Assembly: GCA_948567375.1 (NCBI GenBank)
Contig: OX419756.1
Coordinates: forward strand, 45,548,552-45,612,551
Reading direction: 5' to 3'
DNA length: 64,000 nucleotides
DNA from: Lunularia cruciata
Lineage: Eukaryota; Streptophyta; Marchantiopsida; Lunulariales; Lunulariaceae
In this document: positions 26,742 through 39,677 of the stretch, one piece after another
Layout of the letters: every line of letters starts with the position of its first letter
How positions within the stretch are numbered: the first letter of the stretch is position 1
Position numbers and translations under genes: made by a program
The notes under the pieces: model-generated
Database searches by the model: none
What the model was told of the DNA's origin: nothing
What the model saw: only the letters and a program-made list of their open reading frames with translations

Positions 26742-27335
26742 TGTAATATCTAGATGACAAGAGAACTCTCCAAGAGAGATACAAGGGAGAAAATACAAGC
26801 TTCACACTCAATACTTTGATGCCCCAAAGGAGCACCTTCTCTTTATTATATAGCAAAGAGGATCTCCTCAAAGGAAGCTCCACCTTTGGATTAGATACAT
26901 GGATTGGTGACATGTCAGCAAGCTCCACTCTTGGATTAGTTGCCTGGATGGGTGATAGGTTGGTCCTTGTCTTATCTACTTGGTAAAATAGGTTTGACTA
27001 GAGGGAATCCTTAGGGAATTTTCCTATAGGAAGCTCAAAATCACGTGAGTGAGATACCGTGGAAAGCTCTCAATGAGACAAACCAAAAGGAGGAAGGCAA
27101 GCCCTTGGTCCTAAAGGGGAGAATAATTATCCATTTTCAAGGCCTATTCATCTATTTAGGCCTCCAAAATTGACTTTAAAGTTTTAGACTATTGTTGGCT
27201 TCTACACTTTCAGTAGAAGTACTCTTTTGGTAACACCTCTATACAATCTACCTAGCCCATCATATCTAACATCCTTCTAGATGTTACCAGGCCAATTTTC
27301 ACCTCTAGATAATATATCTAGCTGTTGGTATTATA
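26742..27335 (-). repeat. 3' LTR of B0
   Basis: The 594-bp LTR runs from 'tgtaatatc' to 'ttata' on the plus strand; the terminal CA is mutated to TA. The adjoining 'gacctcccccctttt' (27,336-27,350) is the polypurine tract on the minus strand. A TATA box (TATATAATAAAGAGAAGG on the minus strand) lies near 26,840-26,860. Confidence 0.88.
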
Positions 27336-27875
27336 GACCTCCCCCCTTTTAAGACACAACTTCCTTGTTGCAAAGCTATTGCTCAAAAGATTGAAATAAC
27401 ACTAGTGCGTTGGTCAAGTTGGTTTTTGGCTCCCATGTCACCTCATATAGTGGGTACCTTTCTCATTATACAAGATATTCCACATGTGGATGGCGAGTAT
27501 CACAGTTGTGTTTCTTGCGAGAATGCATTTGACTTCATATTCCTCCGTATCATCAATGAAGGTTGTGCAAGGTCAACTTTTTTAGGTGGAAGAGAAGTAG
27601 GGCAGTTGAGATGCATATTTTCATAGTAAGGAAATATGGAATATTAGGTGGATCTTTATGTGTGACAATGGCTTGAGGTGATAGGCCACTATACCACTTC
27701 AATGAAGAATGGAAAGGTCCAATAAAACAAGGTTGAGCTTACAAGGGCCAACTAACATGAGATTGGTGGTTGATAGCCAGAATTGATCTCCAACATTGAA
27801 ATTTATGTGTTGGAGGTGTGCATCTGCATATTGCTTCTTTTGATTATGTGCAATTTGGAACTTGTGCTTGGCATT
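27336..27875 (-). pseudogene. Integrase C-terminal and chromodomain remnant of B0 (distal piece)
   Basis: This is the 3' end of the B0 pol gene, severed from the rest by B1. It matches the end of the B1 gene (33,420-33,950) in opposite orientation, including the polypurine tract. The reading resumes at 34,541: 'cttgtgcttggcat' at the left junction followed by 'cctccacaccc' at the right equals the uninterrupted B1 sequence near 33,410-33,425. Confidence 0.8.
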
Positions 27876-28475
27876 TGTAATACAAATAGTTAGACATATT
27901 ATCTAGAGATGAAAATTAACTTGGTAAGATCTAGAAGGATATTATGTACTATGGGATAGGAAGATCAGATAGAAGTGTCACCAAAAGAGTAATTTTACTA
28001 ATAGTGCACAAGCCAAAAAATAGCCTGAAAACTTTAGAGCTAATTTTGGAGGACTGAACGAATGAATTAGGCCTCAAAAATGGAAAAATTTGAATCTTCA
28101 GGGACAAGAGGGCTTGCCTTCTCCCCCTTATGATTCACCTTATCAAGAGCTTTCCAATAGTACCCTACCTATGCAATTTTTAGCTCCCTACAAGAAGATT
28201 CTCTAAAGATTCTCTTTGGTCAAACCCGTTTGACCAACAAGATAGGACAAGGATTGACATGTCACCCATCCAAACAACTAATCCAAGGATGGAGCTTGCT
28301 GAAAGGTCACCAATCCATGTATCTGATCCAAGGGTGGAGCTTCCTTTGAAGGGATCCTCTTTGTTATATAATAAAGAGAAGGTGCTCCTTTGGAGCATGG
28401 GAGTATTGAGTGTGGAACTTGTGTTTTCTCTCTTTTATCTCTCTTGGAGAGTTCTCTTCTCCTCTAAGTAGTACA
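27876..28475 (+). repeat. 5' LTR of B1
   Basis: The 600-bp LTR starts with 'tgtaatac' and ends with 'agtaca'. A TATA box ('tatataataaagagaagg') lies near 28,365-28,385. Sequence is shared with the B0 LTRs and with three solo LTRs in the window. Confidence 0.88.
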
Positions 28476-28491
28476 ATGGTATCAAAGTAGG
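28476..28491 (+). other. Primer-binding site of B1
   Basis: The sequence 'atggtatcaaagtagg' directly follows the LTR and resembles TGGTATCAGAGC, the complement of the 3' end of plant initiator-Met tRNA. One G-to-A change is present in the core. Confidence 0.75.
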
Positions 28492-28619
28492 TGTTTTAAT
28501 CCAAGAGAGTGGATCACCCCTCTTGGAAAAACACGAGCTATTGAAATTGAGTAATTTGAGTAGAGAAAACATAATGCAATTGCTAGACTTAGGAAGTGTT
28601 TTAGAGAGTGGATGGGATG

Positions 28620-30140
28620 GAGGCACCGAGAGGAAAATTTCTTACACCTAGCTTCCCATTCTTGAATCCATTCCACATCAAGATTTTTTACATTCAACAT
28701 GAGCAAATGAGAGTATCTTTTGTTTATCACTTTGGACCAAAATTCATGGATAGAGTGATGAATTCACCAAACTTGGTGATTCTACCTATGGTGGTATATG
28801 ACAAAGAGTGGGATTTGACAATCTACATTCTATTATGATGTTATGGATATGAATGTACCAAATCCTCACCTTTTCAACATGCAAGTTGAAATTAATTATG
28901 TAGTTAGACCGAAAGTGATGTTTAGGGATTTTGTCGTCCGCAATTTTGGTGAGGAATATTATGAGGAATAAGTGATAGCCTCTAAGGTCCCAATGGTAGT
29001 TCACATAGTTAGTGCTCCCTCTCAAGTGATCATTTAACCGTCTATTGAAGTAAGAAGTAGCAATTGCACATTGGCCATGTGTAGGAATCATGGATCCGTA
29101 GTAAAAGGAGTTGATACAAGGAATGTAGGGGATGATGAACAAGTTTTAGGAAATCAAGATGACCATGGAGGAATTGCAAAATCAAATATTTACTATCAAG
29201 AAAAACTAGGTAATGCAAGAAAGGGAGTTGCATCAACAACCAGCACTAGGAATTGATGTACTTGGAGAGTTATGCATGCCAATGACACTGATTCAACCAA
29301 TCAACAATCAACAACCAAGCCACATTGTACTAAAAATGAGAAAGAAATGCAACATCAAGCCTTACAAGGGACAATGTTCGATGAGAATAGTAGAAAATTG
29401 GATTTCAAGAATGAATTGATACCTTTGATTATTCACAATAAAGATCATTGATCATTCTATATGTGTGTTTGCGTGTGGGTACTTGACCGATAAAGCCCTT
29501 GCATGGTATGATGCTTAGGAACAATCATTCTTGGTAGAAGGAAGAGAAGTCACTTGGACAGCCATGCAAGAAAGGTTGCTCAAGAATTTCCAATTTGTGG
29601 ATTTTGTGCAAATGACCCAAACAAAAATCTAGGGGTTGAAGCAGAAGAATAGCATACAAGAGTAACTGGAGGCATTTCTAGATCTACAAGTTGCAATAAC
29701 TAATATAAGTCCAGCCAAAGCTCTTGACAATTCCAAGAGAGGATTAAAAGCACAAATTTGCCAAAAGATAATGGTGCAAAATCCTTGTATGGTTTTTGAA
29801 GCCATTTCTTACAATCAAAGAATAGTAAGGATGCTTGGAGGAGGTAAAGCAATAACACCAATGCAAAATATTGAGTTAAGACATACCATTTTGGTGGACC
29901 AATTCCCATAGAATTGGGCAACATTTGGTTTTGAGATTGATAAGTAAGACCTCTCCAGGGAGAATGGAGATGGGTCAAAGAAAGGAGAGAAGGGATCCCA
30001 TAGGGAAAGGAGCTCGAGCAGGACAAAGATGATGTTACAATTGTGGTTGAATTAGGCACATAGCCATCAATTGTCATGCTTGTCATCTTAAAGACCATCG
30101 GCTTCCATACAAGCAACCTATAAACCACATAAAGAGATGA
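28620..30140 (+). pseudogene. Gag of B1
   Basis: Gag is the structural protein of the retrotransposon particle. A CCHC zinc knuckle lies at 30,033-30,074, reading C-Y-N-C then H-I-A-I-N-C with a stop at one spacer position (spacing C-x2-C-x4-H-x4-C). The segment at 29,213-29,419 shares GELCMPMT and VENWISRMN with the left-edge fragment of this window. Numerous in-frame stops show the gene is dead. Confidence 0.7.
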
Positions 30141-30249
30141 ATTGAAGAGGAAGATATAGATCATATTGGAAAATGAAGATCACTAGTAAATGTACCTTGC
30201 GGCCTTATTGGCTTGGTGAAGAAGAGTAAAAGAGGGGGAAGGAAAAGAA

Positions 30250-32200
30250 TGAGTTTGCAAAGATGGAAGAAGATAAACAAACAATTAATTGTTGCTAAAC
30301 TGAATGCTAGAATGCAATCCGATGAGAGTATTGATAAACCCTTGGGCAATAAAGAATTTCTTGTCTTGCTCTATTTTAATAAGGTTGGAGATGGAACTAG
30401 AGAAGGATGAAGTAGAGTTACTTAATGGTCATACAAAGAGGATTGAGTCATTACCTAGAAATGTAATGCTCTCTAAAAGAGGGTATCAAGAGGCAATCAA
30501 GTGGCGAGTGATATCACTAGCTCGTTATGATGCAATCTTAGGTATATCATGAATGGAGCACTATAATGGATTGGAGAAAGAGTAGTGAAAACTAGTCAAT
30601 GGAAGATCTTGGGGGTTAAAGGAAGATCACAAAGGCAAGATATACCTCTATATGTCATAAGAACCACATATATTGGTAAGACAGATTTGTGTTTCATGGG
30701 TTTAATAAAAGAAGTCTAGAGTGTCCAAAAAAATAGAGAAATCCTTGAGAAATTGAAAGATGTGGTCAATGAGTTCCAAGATGTCTTTCCGGATGAATTA
30801 CCCGTAGATATACCACCAAAAAGGAGAGTAGATCATAAAATTGAGATATTTCCTAGGAAGACCCCTCCTTGTAAGGCCCCATATTGACTATCACCTCATG
30901 AGTTGGAGGAGTGTAAGGCTCAAATTGAGGATATGTTGCAGAAGAAGTTTATCAAACTCAACATATCACCATTTGGAGCTCTTCCTTGTAAGGCCCCATA
31001 TCAACTATCACCTCATGAGTTGGAGGAGTGTAAGGCTCAAATTGAGGATATGTTGCAGAAGAGGTTTATCCAACCTAATGTATCACCATATGGAGCTCCT
31101 CCTTGTAAGGCCCCATATCAACTATCACCTCATGAGTTGAAGGAGTGTAGTGCTCAAATTGAGGATATGTTGTAGAAGAGATTTATCCAACCCAATGTAT
31201 CACCATATGGACCTCTTGTATTGTTTGTGAAGAAGAAGGACAAAACAATGCGCATGTGTATTGACTATTGAGGATTGAATCAACAAACAGTGAAGAACAA
31301 ATATCGATTACCTCACGTGGATGACTTGTTTGATCAACTAAACGGGCAAGGCACTTCACCAAACTTGATTTGTGGAGTGGTTACAACCAAATCAGAATTG
31401 TAGAAGAAGACATACACAAAATGGTCTTCCAAACAAAGTATGGTCAATTTGAGTACTTGGTGATGCCATTTGGCCTCACCAACTCTCCAGCCACTTTCAT
31501 GAGTTTGATGAATGGCATATTTTCTCCATACTTGGATAAATCTATTATCATTTTTCTTGATGAAATCTTAGTCTACAATAAGACATTGATAGAGCACAAG
31601 CAACATCTACAAATAGTCCTCCAAATTCTATGAGAGAATCAATTGTATGCCAAAATCTCAAAGTGTTAGTTTGGCAAATATGAAGTAGACTACTTATGGT
31701 ATAGAATAAGTGCAAAAGGTATCCAAGTGCTAATAGATAAAATGGAAGTCATTAAAAAATGGAGTGCTCTAGAAGATTAGACTAAACTCAAGAGTTTCTT
31801 GGGATTGATGGGGTTTTATTGTCAATTTGTCAAGAAGTTCTCCAAGATTGCACAACCTCTAACAACACTACGGGGCAAGGAGAAGAAGTGAATATGGAGA
31901 ATCGTACAAGAATTAGGAGTTGAAAGACAAATTACTACATGTACCAATCTTGAAATAGTATGACCCAAAATGTCCAATCAAGATGGCTATAGATGCATCA
32001 AGTGTAGCAATAGGAGCAACTTACAATAAGAATAGTAGGATGGATGGCATCCAATTGCATATTTCTCTTGTAATTTTTTATTGGCAGAATGCAACTATCA
32101 CACCACCAAATGAGAAGAGTTGGCCATTGTCTTTCCAACCAAGCATTAGAAGCACTATTTGGGTGAGAAGGCATTTGTCGTAGAGGCAGACCACAAACCT
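30250..32200 (+). pseudogene. Protease, reverse transcriptase and RNase H of B1
   Basis: The protease is reduced to a decayed NPWAIKNFLSC (about 30,320-30,380), where B0 keeps ILIDLGAIENFLSC. The reverse transcriptase follows: the [18 protein letters not shown] entry segment is present three times as 117-bp in-frame units (30,867-31,217). Then come [30 protein letters not shown] and the catalytic box as FLDEILVY (31,551-31,580), with the second Asp of FLDD changed to Glu. RNase H sequence (KMAIDASSVAIGA) follows near 31,980-32,040. Stops and frame changes break the frame repeatedly. Confidence 0.82.
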
Positions 32201-32439
32201 CTAGTCTACCTCAAGACACAAAAAGATCTTTCTCATCTATAGATTTGGTAGGCAGAGTGGAGACAAAAATTCAACATGACAATCAGATATGTGGAAGGCA
32301 AGAAGCAACTTGCAAAAATAGCTTGAATGCTATTAAGCAAGCAATCCGGGACACTAGGGAACTAGGCACCCGGTTATTAGAACTCGGTTACCAATTGATC
32401 CACGTTGGCATTGGCTTAACCTTAAACTCATAGGTCCGC

Positions 32440-33930
32440 TAAAAAAAGATGCATTCCTCAAATGCCAATGGCAAACAATTTGGTAGTGGAAGTCAAGATG
32501 AACCTTGAATTTTGGCCCAAGATTCTTGTTGCTACAAAAACTGATCCATAGATTATAGGTGCTCAATCATCCAAAGACATCACTAGTACCAAAGGACTCA
32601 CTTTCCGTGATGGTAGGTTATGGATTTTGGATGACATGGATCTAAGAACCACCATCCTAGTAGAATGTCATGATTTTGCCATTGTAGGTCACGTTGGAGT
32701 GGACAAGACCTTGGATGCGATCAAATGCCATTACTATTGGTTCAAGATGAGCAACAATGTGATGGAAGATGTTTGGAGCTGCCTAATTTGTCAACAAAAT
32801 AAGGCTTCTAATCAAGCTCCCACAAGACTCCTCCAACCTCTCCCCACTCCTACACAACATAGGCATGGATCTGGTTTGTGAATTGCCCAAGACCACTTCT
32901 AGGTTTGACTCCATTGTAATCTTTGTAGACCAACTCATCAAAATGATTCATGTACGTCCTACCACCAAGGACATGACTGCCCCACAACAAGCACAATTAT
33001 ACTTAGATGCAACCTTTTCTCATCATGGCTTGTCTTGAGTGCTTATCACAAATAGAGCACTCAATTTACTAGTTTGTTTTGGAGAACACTCTTTGGTTTC
33101 TTCAAAACCAATGTGGCCATGTCCATAGATTACTATCCACATAGTGATACACAAATAGAGAGGGAAAATCACACTATTGAGGACATGATTTGGGACTTTA
33201 CCTTAGATGAGCAAGAGAGGTGGGACATCTTACTCCCATTGGTGGAGTTTACTTATAACAATTCATTAAATGCCTCTACACAAGTCACACTATTCTTTCT
33301 CATGTATAAAGAGCATCCTTTCACACATTCAAGCTTGATGAAGGTCTCTCTAGTGGCTACCAAGGTTGATGCTATCAACAATTTTGTTTCTTAAATCCAA
33401 TCAGGTGTGGAGAACACCAAGCACAAGTTGCAAATCGCTCAAAATCAGTAGAAGCACTATGCATATGCACACCACAAACACATAGAGTTCAATGTGGGAG
33501 ATAAAGTTTTGTTGTCAACTACCAACCTCAAGTTAGTAGGTCCTCAGAAGCTCAGACCTTGTTTCATGAGACCTTTCTCTATCCTTCATTGCATTAGGCA
33601 CCATGGCTTATCACCTTGAGATACCACCACATATGAAGATCCACCCAATGTTTCATGTTTCTTTATTATGCCAATATGCTCTCCTATCATCCCACTTCTC
33701 TTTTATCCAAAAAAGTTGACTTTGTCCAACACTTGTTGATGAGGCGGAGGAGTATGAGGTTGAACGCATTATCCAGAAACATATCCATTGTACTCACCAT
33801 CTAGGTGTGGAATATTTGGTCCATTGGAAAGAGAACCCACAATATGAGGCAACATAAGAGCCAACAGCCAACTTGACCAATGCATTAGTGTTAGTTCAAT
33901 CATTTGAGCAACAACTTTGCAACAAGGACG
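32440..33930 (+). pseudogene. Integrase and chromodomain of B1
   Basis: The HHCC zinc domain is readable at 32,650-32,810 (H-DFAIVGH...C-LIC-QQNKAS). The catalytic core follows, with DYYPHSDTQIERENHTIEDM around 33,128-33,190. Near the 3' end a chromodomain is visible in EYEVERIIQKHIH and VEYLVHWKENPQYEAT (about 33,748-33,860). It ends 10-20 bases before the polypurine tract. Chromodomains direct chromovirus insertion towards particular chromatin. The region is full of stops. Confidence 0.8.
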
Positions 33931-33938
33931 TTGCGTCT

Positions 33939-33951
33939 TAAAAGGGGGAGG
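33939..33951 (+). other. Polypurine tract of B1
   Basis: The run 'aaaagggggagg' (33,940-33,951) ends two bases before the 3' LTR. It is the plus-strand primer site used in reverse transcription. Confidence 0.8.
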
Positions 33952-33953
33952 TC

Positions 33954-34540
33954 TATAATACAAGTAGCTAGGCATATAATCTAGAGATGAAAATTGGCTT
34001 GGTAGCATCTAAAAGGATGTTGTGTATAATGGGCTATGAAGATAAAATAGAGGTATCACCAAAAGAGTACTTCTACTAATAGTTTAGAAGCCAAAAAATA
34101 GCTTGAAAACTTTAGAGCTAATTTTGAAGGCCTAAACGGATGAATTAGGCCTAAAAAATAGACAAGTAAATCCTTAAACAGGAAAAGGCTTGCCTTCATC
34201 TCCCTATGATTTTTCTTGTCGAGAGCTTTTTGATGGTACCTCACCCACGTGATTCTAAGCTCTCTACAAGAAGATTCTCTAAAGATTCCCTTTGGTCAAA
34301 CCAACAAGATAGGACAAGGATTGACATGGATGATCCAAACAACTAATATAAGGATGGAGCTTCCTAATAGGTCACCAATCCATGTATTTGATCCAAGGAT
34401 GGAGCTTCCTTTGAGGAGATCATCTTTGCTATATAATAAAGAGAATGTGTCCCTTTGGGGCATTGGAGTATTGAGTGTAAAACTTGTGTTTTCTCTCTTG
34501 TGTCTCTCTTGGAGAGTTCTCTTGTCCTCAAAGTATTATA
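33954..34540 (+). repeat. 3' LTR of B1
   Basis: The 587-bp LTR starts with 'tataatac' (TG mutated to TA) and ends with 'agtattata'. It aligns along its whole length with the 5' LTR, with scattered differences, many of them C/T or G/A. Confidence 0.87.
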
Positions 34541-37370
34541 GCATCCTCCACACCCTATTGGATTCAAGAAACAAAAGTTGACAATGTCAACTTTGGTAGC
34601 CACCGGATAGAACTTCATCAAGCCCAAAGGTCTGAAAGGATGCTCTTCATACATGAGGAAGAATGGTGTGACTTATGTGGAGGCATTCAATGGATTTTGT
34701 AACCAAATTCTACCAATGGGAGTAAGGTGTCCCACTTCTCTTGCTAATCTAAGGTAAAGCCCCAAAGCGTGTCATCAATAGTGTGATTTGCCCTCTTTAT
34801 TTGTCCATTGGTCTATGGATGGTAAGCTATGGACATGGCCAATTTGGTTTTGAAGAAACCAAAGAGTGTGTTCTCTAAAATAAACTAGTGAATTGAGTGC
34901 CTCTATCTATGATGAGCACTTGAGACAAGCCATGGTGAGATAAAACTACATCTAAGTACAATTAAGATAGTTGTGGGGCAATCACGTCCTTGGTGGTAGG
35001 ACTCACATGAATCATTTTGTTGAGTTGGTCTACAAAGACTATAATGGAGTCAAACCCTGAGGTGGTCTTGGGCAATTTCAAACTAGATCAATGCTTACCT
35101 ATTCCCAATGTTGTGTAGGAATGAGGAGGGGTTGAAAGAGTCATGTGAGAGCTTGATTAGAGGTTTTATTTTGTTGATAGAGTAGGCATCTCCAAACATA
35201 TTCCATCATATGGTTGCTCATCTTGCACCAATAGTAATGGCATTTGATTGCATCCAAGGTCTTGTCCACTCCAACATGACCTATAATGGCAAAATCATAA
35301 CATTATGCTAAGATGGTGATTCTTAAAGCTATGGCATCCAAGATCCATAACTAGCCATCATGAAAGGTGAGTCCTTGGGTGCTAGTGACGCCCTTGGATA
35401 ATTGAGCACCTACAATTTGTGGATCAATTTTCATAGCAACAAGAATCCTTGGCCATCTTGACATCCATCATCAAGTTGTTTGCCATTGACATTTGAGTGA
35501 ATGCATCTACAAGTTGCTTCTACCTTCCATATATGTGATTGTCATGTTGAATCATTGTCTCCACTTTGCGCATCAAATCTATCAACAAGAAAGATCTTTT
35601 TGTGTCTTGAGGTAGACGAGAGGTTTGTGGTCTATCTCTACCATAATGCCTCCTCACCAAGATAGTTTTTTTAATGCTTGCTTGCGAGGACAATGGCTAT
35701 CTCTTCTCGTTTGGTGGTGTGATAGTAGCATTCTACCAATAATAACTTATGAGAGAAATATGCAATTGGATGCCATCCATCTAACTAATCTTGTTGTAGG
35801 ACTACTCTTACTACTGTGCTTGATGCATTTGTAACCATCTTGCTTGAACATTTTCGGTCATACCATTTCAAAATTGGTGCATGTAGTAATGCATCATTCA
35901 ACTCTTGAAAGGCCAATTCTTGTGTGATTCCCCAGATCTACTTCTTCCCCTTGCACAATAGTGCTATTAGAGGTTGTGCACTCTTGGAAAAGTCCTTGAC
36001 AAATTGATGATAAAACTTCATCAATCCCAAGAAACTCTTGAGTTGAGTCTAATCCTTTAGAGCACTTCATTTCTGAATGCATCTATTTTAGCTATTAGCA
36101 CTTGGCTACCTTCTACACTTACTGTATGCTCTAAGTAATCTACTTCAGATTTCCCATCTTGCGCTTTGAGATTTTGGCATACAATCAATTTTGTCATAGA
36201 ATTTGGAGGACTTCTTGTAGATGTTGCATGTGCTCTATCGTCTTCTTACTATAGACTAAGATGTCATCAAGGAAAATGATAATAAATTTATCCGAGTATG
36301 GACAAAATATATCATTCATCAAACTCATGAAAGTGGTTGGAGAGTTGGTGAGGCCAAAAGGCATCAATAAGTACTCAAATTGACCATACCTTGTCTGAAA
36401 GGCTATTTTGTATATGTCTTTCTTTGCAATCCTAATTTGGTTATAACTGCTACGTAGATCAAGTTTGGTGAAGTGCTTTGCCCTAATTAATTGATCAAAC
36501 AAGTCATCCATATGAGGTAATGGGTATTTTCTCTTCACTATTTGTTGATTTAGTCCTTGTAGTAAATGCATGTGCACAACATTATGCCATCCTTCTTCTT
36601 CACAAACAATACAATAGCTCCATATGGTGATACATTGGGTTGGATAAACCCCTTCTGCAACATATCCTTGATTTGAGCCTTACACTCCTCCAACTCATGA
36701 GGTGATAGTTGATATTGTGGTTAACAAGGAGGTCTCTTCCCATGAAGTTTCTCAATTTTATGATCTACTCTCCTTTTTGGTGGTAAACCTGTGTGTAATT
36801 CACCCAAAAAGACATCTTTCAATTTCTCAAGAATTTTTCCATTGTATTGGGCACTTTGGATTTCTCTTATTAGACCCATGAAACATCTATTTGTCTTACC
36901 AATAGATGTGCTTCCTATGATAATAAAGAGCAAACTCTTGCCTTTGTGGTCTTTCTTTAACCCCAAAGATCTTCCATTGACTAGTTTTCATTACTTTCTT
37001 TCTCTAATCTACTATAGGATTGTAGTGCTCCATCCACAACATGCCTTAGATTGCATCATAATGAGCTAATTGTATCACTTACCACTTGATTGCTTCTTAA
37101 TACTCTCCTATAAAGACTACTAAATTTCTAGGTAATGACTTACTCCTTTCTATCTAACCATTAGGTAACTCTACTTCTTCATTCTCATCCTTCCATCCCC
37201 AACTATTGCAACAAAGCAAGACAAGAAATTCTCTATTGCTCCAAGGTCTATCAATATTTTCATTGGATTGCCTTTTAGGACTCCATTTAAACAATTAATT
37301 ATGCATTTGTCTTCCTCCACCTTTGCACACTTGTCATCTTCCTCCCCCCCTTTTACTCTCTTCACCAAGC
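34541..37370 (-). pseudogene. Protease to integrase region of B0 (proximal piece)
   Basis: Read right to left: a protease with ILIDLGAIENFLSC (about 37,230-37,270), where D-S-G-A reads D-L-G-A. The reverse transcriptase follows, with [43 protein letters not shown] and an intact FLDDILVYS (36,194-36,577). RNase H and integrase then continue to the B1 insertion point at 34,541. The reverse transcriptase entry segment is present once here, unlike the three copies in B1. Stops and frame breaks are frequent. Confidence 0.82.
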
Positions 37371-38950
37371 CAATAAGGCCGTAAGGTACATTTATTAGTA
37401 ATCTTCATTTTCCAATGTGATTTCAGCATCCACCTCTTCAATTTGGCTCTCCATGTGGTTCAAAGGTTGCTTGTATGGAGGTTGAGTGCCTCTAAGATGA
37501 CAAGCACAACAATTGATGGTTATGTGCCTAATTCGGCCACAATTGTACCAACATCATCGTTTTGCTCGTGCCCCTTCTCTCCATATGGCTCTTTCTCCCC
37601 TTTCTTTAACCCATCTCCCTTCTCGTTGGAGGAGTCTTGCTCCTTGGTCTTGGAACCAACTATTGCCTAATTCCATAGGAATTGGTCCACCAAAATAGTA
37701 TTTCTCAGCCTAATAGTTTTGCATTGATGTTACCACTTCACTTCTTCCAAGCACCCTTACTATTCTTTGAGTGCAAGCAATGGCTTCAAAAACAATATAA
37801 GGATTGTGTACCATTACTTCTTGGCAAATTTACTCTTTTAATCCCCTTTTGAAATTTTCAAGAGCATTGGTTGGACTCATATTGGTTATCACAACCTATA
37901 GATCAAGAAACGCTTCCATGTACTCTTGTATGATATTCTTCTACTTCAACCCCTAAAATTTGTTTTAGGCTATTTGCACAAATCTACGGATTGGAAATTC
38001 TTGAGCAGCCCTTCTTGGATGGCTGTCAAAGTGACCTTTCTTCCTTCTACCATAAATGATCATTCTTGAGCATCATACCATGTGAGGGCTTTATCAATCA
38101 AGTACCCACATGCAAACACACATGCAAAATGACCAGTGATCTTCATTGTGAACAATCAAAGATATCAATTCATTCTTGAAATCTGATTTTCCACTACTCT
38201 CATGGAACATTATTCCTTTTAAGGCTCAATGTTGCAAGTCTTTTTCATTTGTAGTAAAATATGGCTTGCTTGTTGATTGGAATTAGTGTCATCTACGTGC
38301 ATAATTCTCTAGGTACTTCAATTTCTAATGCTAGTTGTTAAGACAACTCCCTTGCATTACTTGATTGTTCTTGATGGTACTATTTGATTGTGCAATTTGT
38401 GCATGGTCATCTTGATTTCCCAAAACTTGTTCAACATCTCCTACATTCCTTGCATCAACTTTTGTAATTATGGATCCATGATTCCAACACACGGCCAATG
38501 GTCAATTGCTACTTCCTACTTCAATAGAGGGTTAGAATGATCACTCCATAAGGAGCACAAAATATGGGGACTACCATTGGGACCTCAGAGGCTATCACTC
38601 ATTGATAATATTCCTCACCAAAATTGTGGACTACAAAATCCCTAAACTTTTGGTCACTACACAACAAAACTTGCATATTGAAAGGGTCAAGATTTGGAAC
38701 ATTCAAATGCATAACATCATAAAAGAATGAAGATTTTCAAATCCCACTCTCTATCGTATACCACTTCAGGTACAATCATTGGGTTTGGTGAATTCATCAT
38801 TATGTCCATGAATTTTGCTCCAAAATGATAAACAAGAGATATTCTCATTTGCTCACACTAGATATATATAATCTTGATGTGTAGTGGATTCAAGAATGGA
38901 AAGCTAAGTGTAAGAAATTGTCTTCTAAGTGCATCCATCACATCCTCTCT
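37371..38950 (-). pseudogene. Gag of B0
   Basis: This matches the B1 gag in inverse orientation. The zinc-knuckle segment near 37,500-37,550 has lost its first Cys. Matching words around 38,160-38,290 also occur at 1-155. Multiple stops are present. Confidence 0.65.
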
Positions 38951-39064
38951 TTGAGACACTCCCCTAAGTCTAACAATTGCACTATGTTTTCTCTTCTCAA
39001 AATTACTCAATTTAAGTAGCAAGTGTTTTTCCAAGAGGGGTGATCCACTCTCTTGGATTAAAAC

Positions 39065-39081
39065 ACCTACTTTTACACCAT
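39065..39081 (-). other. Primer-binding site of B0
   Basis: On the minus strand the bases after the 5' LTR read ATGGTGTAAAAGTAGG, a mutated form of the initiator-Met primer site seen in B1. Confidence 0.6.
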
Positions 39082-39677
39082 TATAATACTCCATTGATAA
39101 AAAGAACTCTCCAACAAAGATACAAGAGAGAAAATATAAGCTTCAAACTCAATATTCTGATGCCCCAAAGGAGCACCTTCTCTTTATTATATAGCAAAGA
39201 GTATCCCTCAAAAGAAGCTCCACCTTGGATCAAATACATGGATTGGTGACATGGCAATGACCTCCATGCTTAGATGAGTTGCTTGGATGGATGATGGGTC
39301 AGTCCTTGTCCTATCTAGTTGGTCAAACAGGTTTCACCAAAGGGAATCTTTAGGAAATCTTCCTATACAAAGCTCAAAATCACGTGGGTGAGTTACCATT
39401 AGAAAGCTCTTGATGACACAAACCCATGGAGAAGGAGGCAAGCCTATTCTCCCAAAGGAGGAGAAATGTTTCCATTTTCAAGGCCTAACTCATCTATTTA
39501 GGCCTCTGAAATTGGCTCTAAAGTTTTAAGACTATTTTTGACTTCTACATTTTTAGTAGAAGTACTCTTTTGATCACACTTCTATCTAATATACCTAGCC
39601 TATCATACACACATCCTCCTAGATGTTATTTAGCTACTTTCCACCTCTAGATAATATGTTTAGCTATTGGTATTACA
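39082..39677 (-). repeat. 5' LTR of B0
   Basis: The 596-bp LTR is the partner of 26,742-27,335. On the minus strand it begins TGTAATACC and ends ATTATA. TCCCA follows immediately at 39,678-39,682. Confidence 0.87.

Larger units (their letters stand above)
27876..34540 (+). mobile_element. Chromovirus B1, inserted into B0
   Basis: This full-length but decayed Ty3/gypsy chromovirus (6,665 bp) runs in the order LTR, primer-binding site, gag, protease, reverse transcriptase, RNase H, integrase, chromodomain, polypurine tract, LTR. The target duplication is GCATT / GCATC (27,871-27,875 and 34,541-34,545), one transition apart. It lies opposite to its host element B0, which belongs to the same family. 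Many sense codons have become TAG, TGA or TAA. Confidence 0.9.
26742..39677 (-). mobile_element. Chromovirus B0, split by B1
   Basis: This Ty3/gypsy chromovirus lies on the minus strand. Its LTRs are at 26,742-27,335 (3' LTR) and 39,082-39,677 (5' LTR). It is flanked by a perfect 5-bp duplication TCCCA (26,737-26,741 and 39,678-39,682). The insertion site is within the Penelope-like reverse transcriptase, whose reading continues across the empty site. Element B1 sits inside B0's integrase region. Without B1 and its target duplication, B0 is about 6.3 kb. All coding regions contain stops or frameshifts. Confidence 0.9.
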
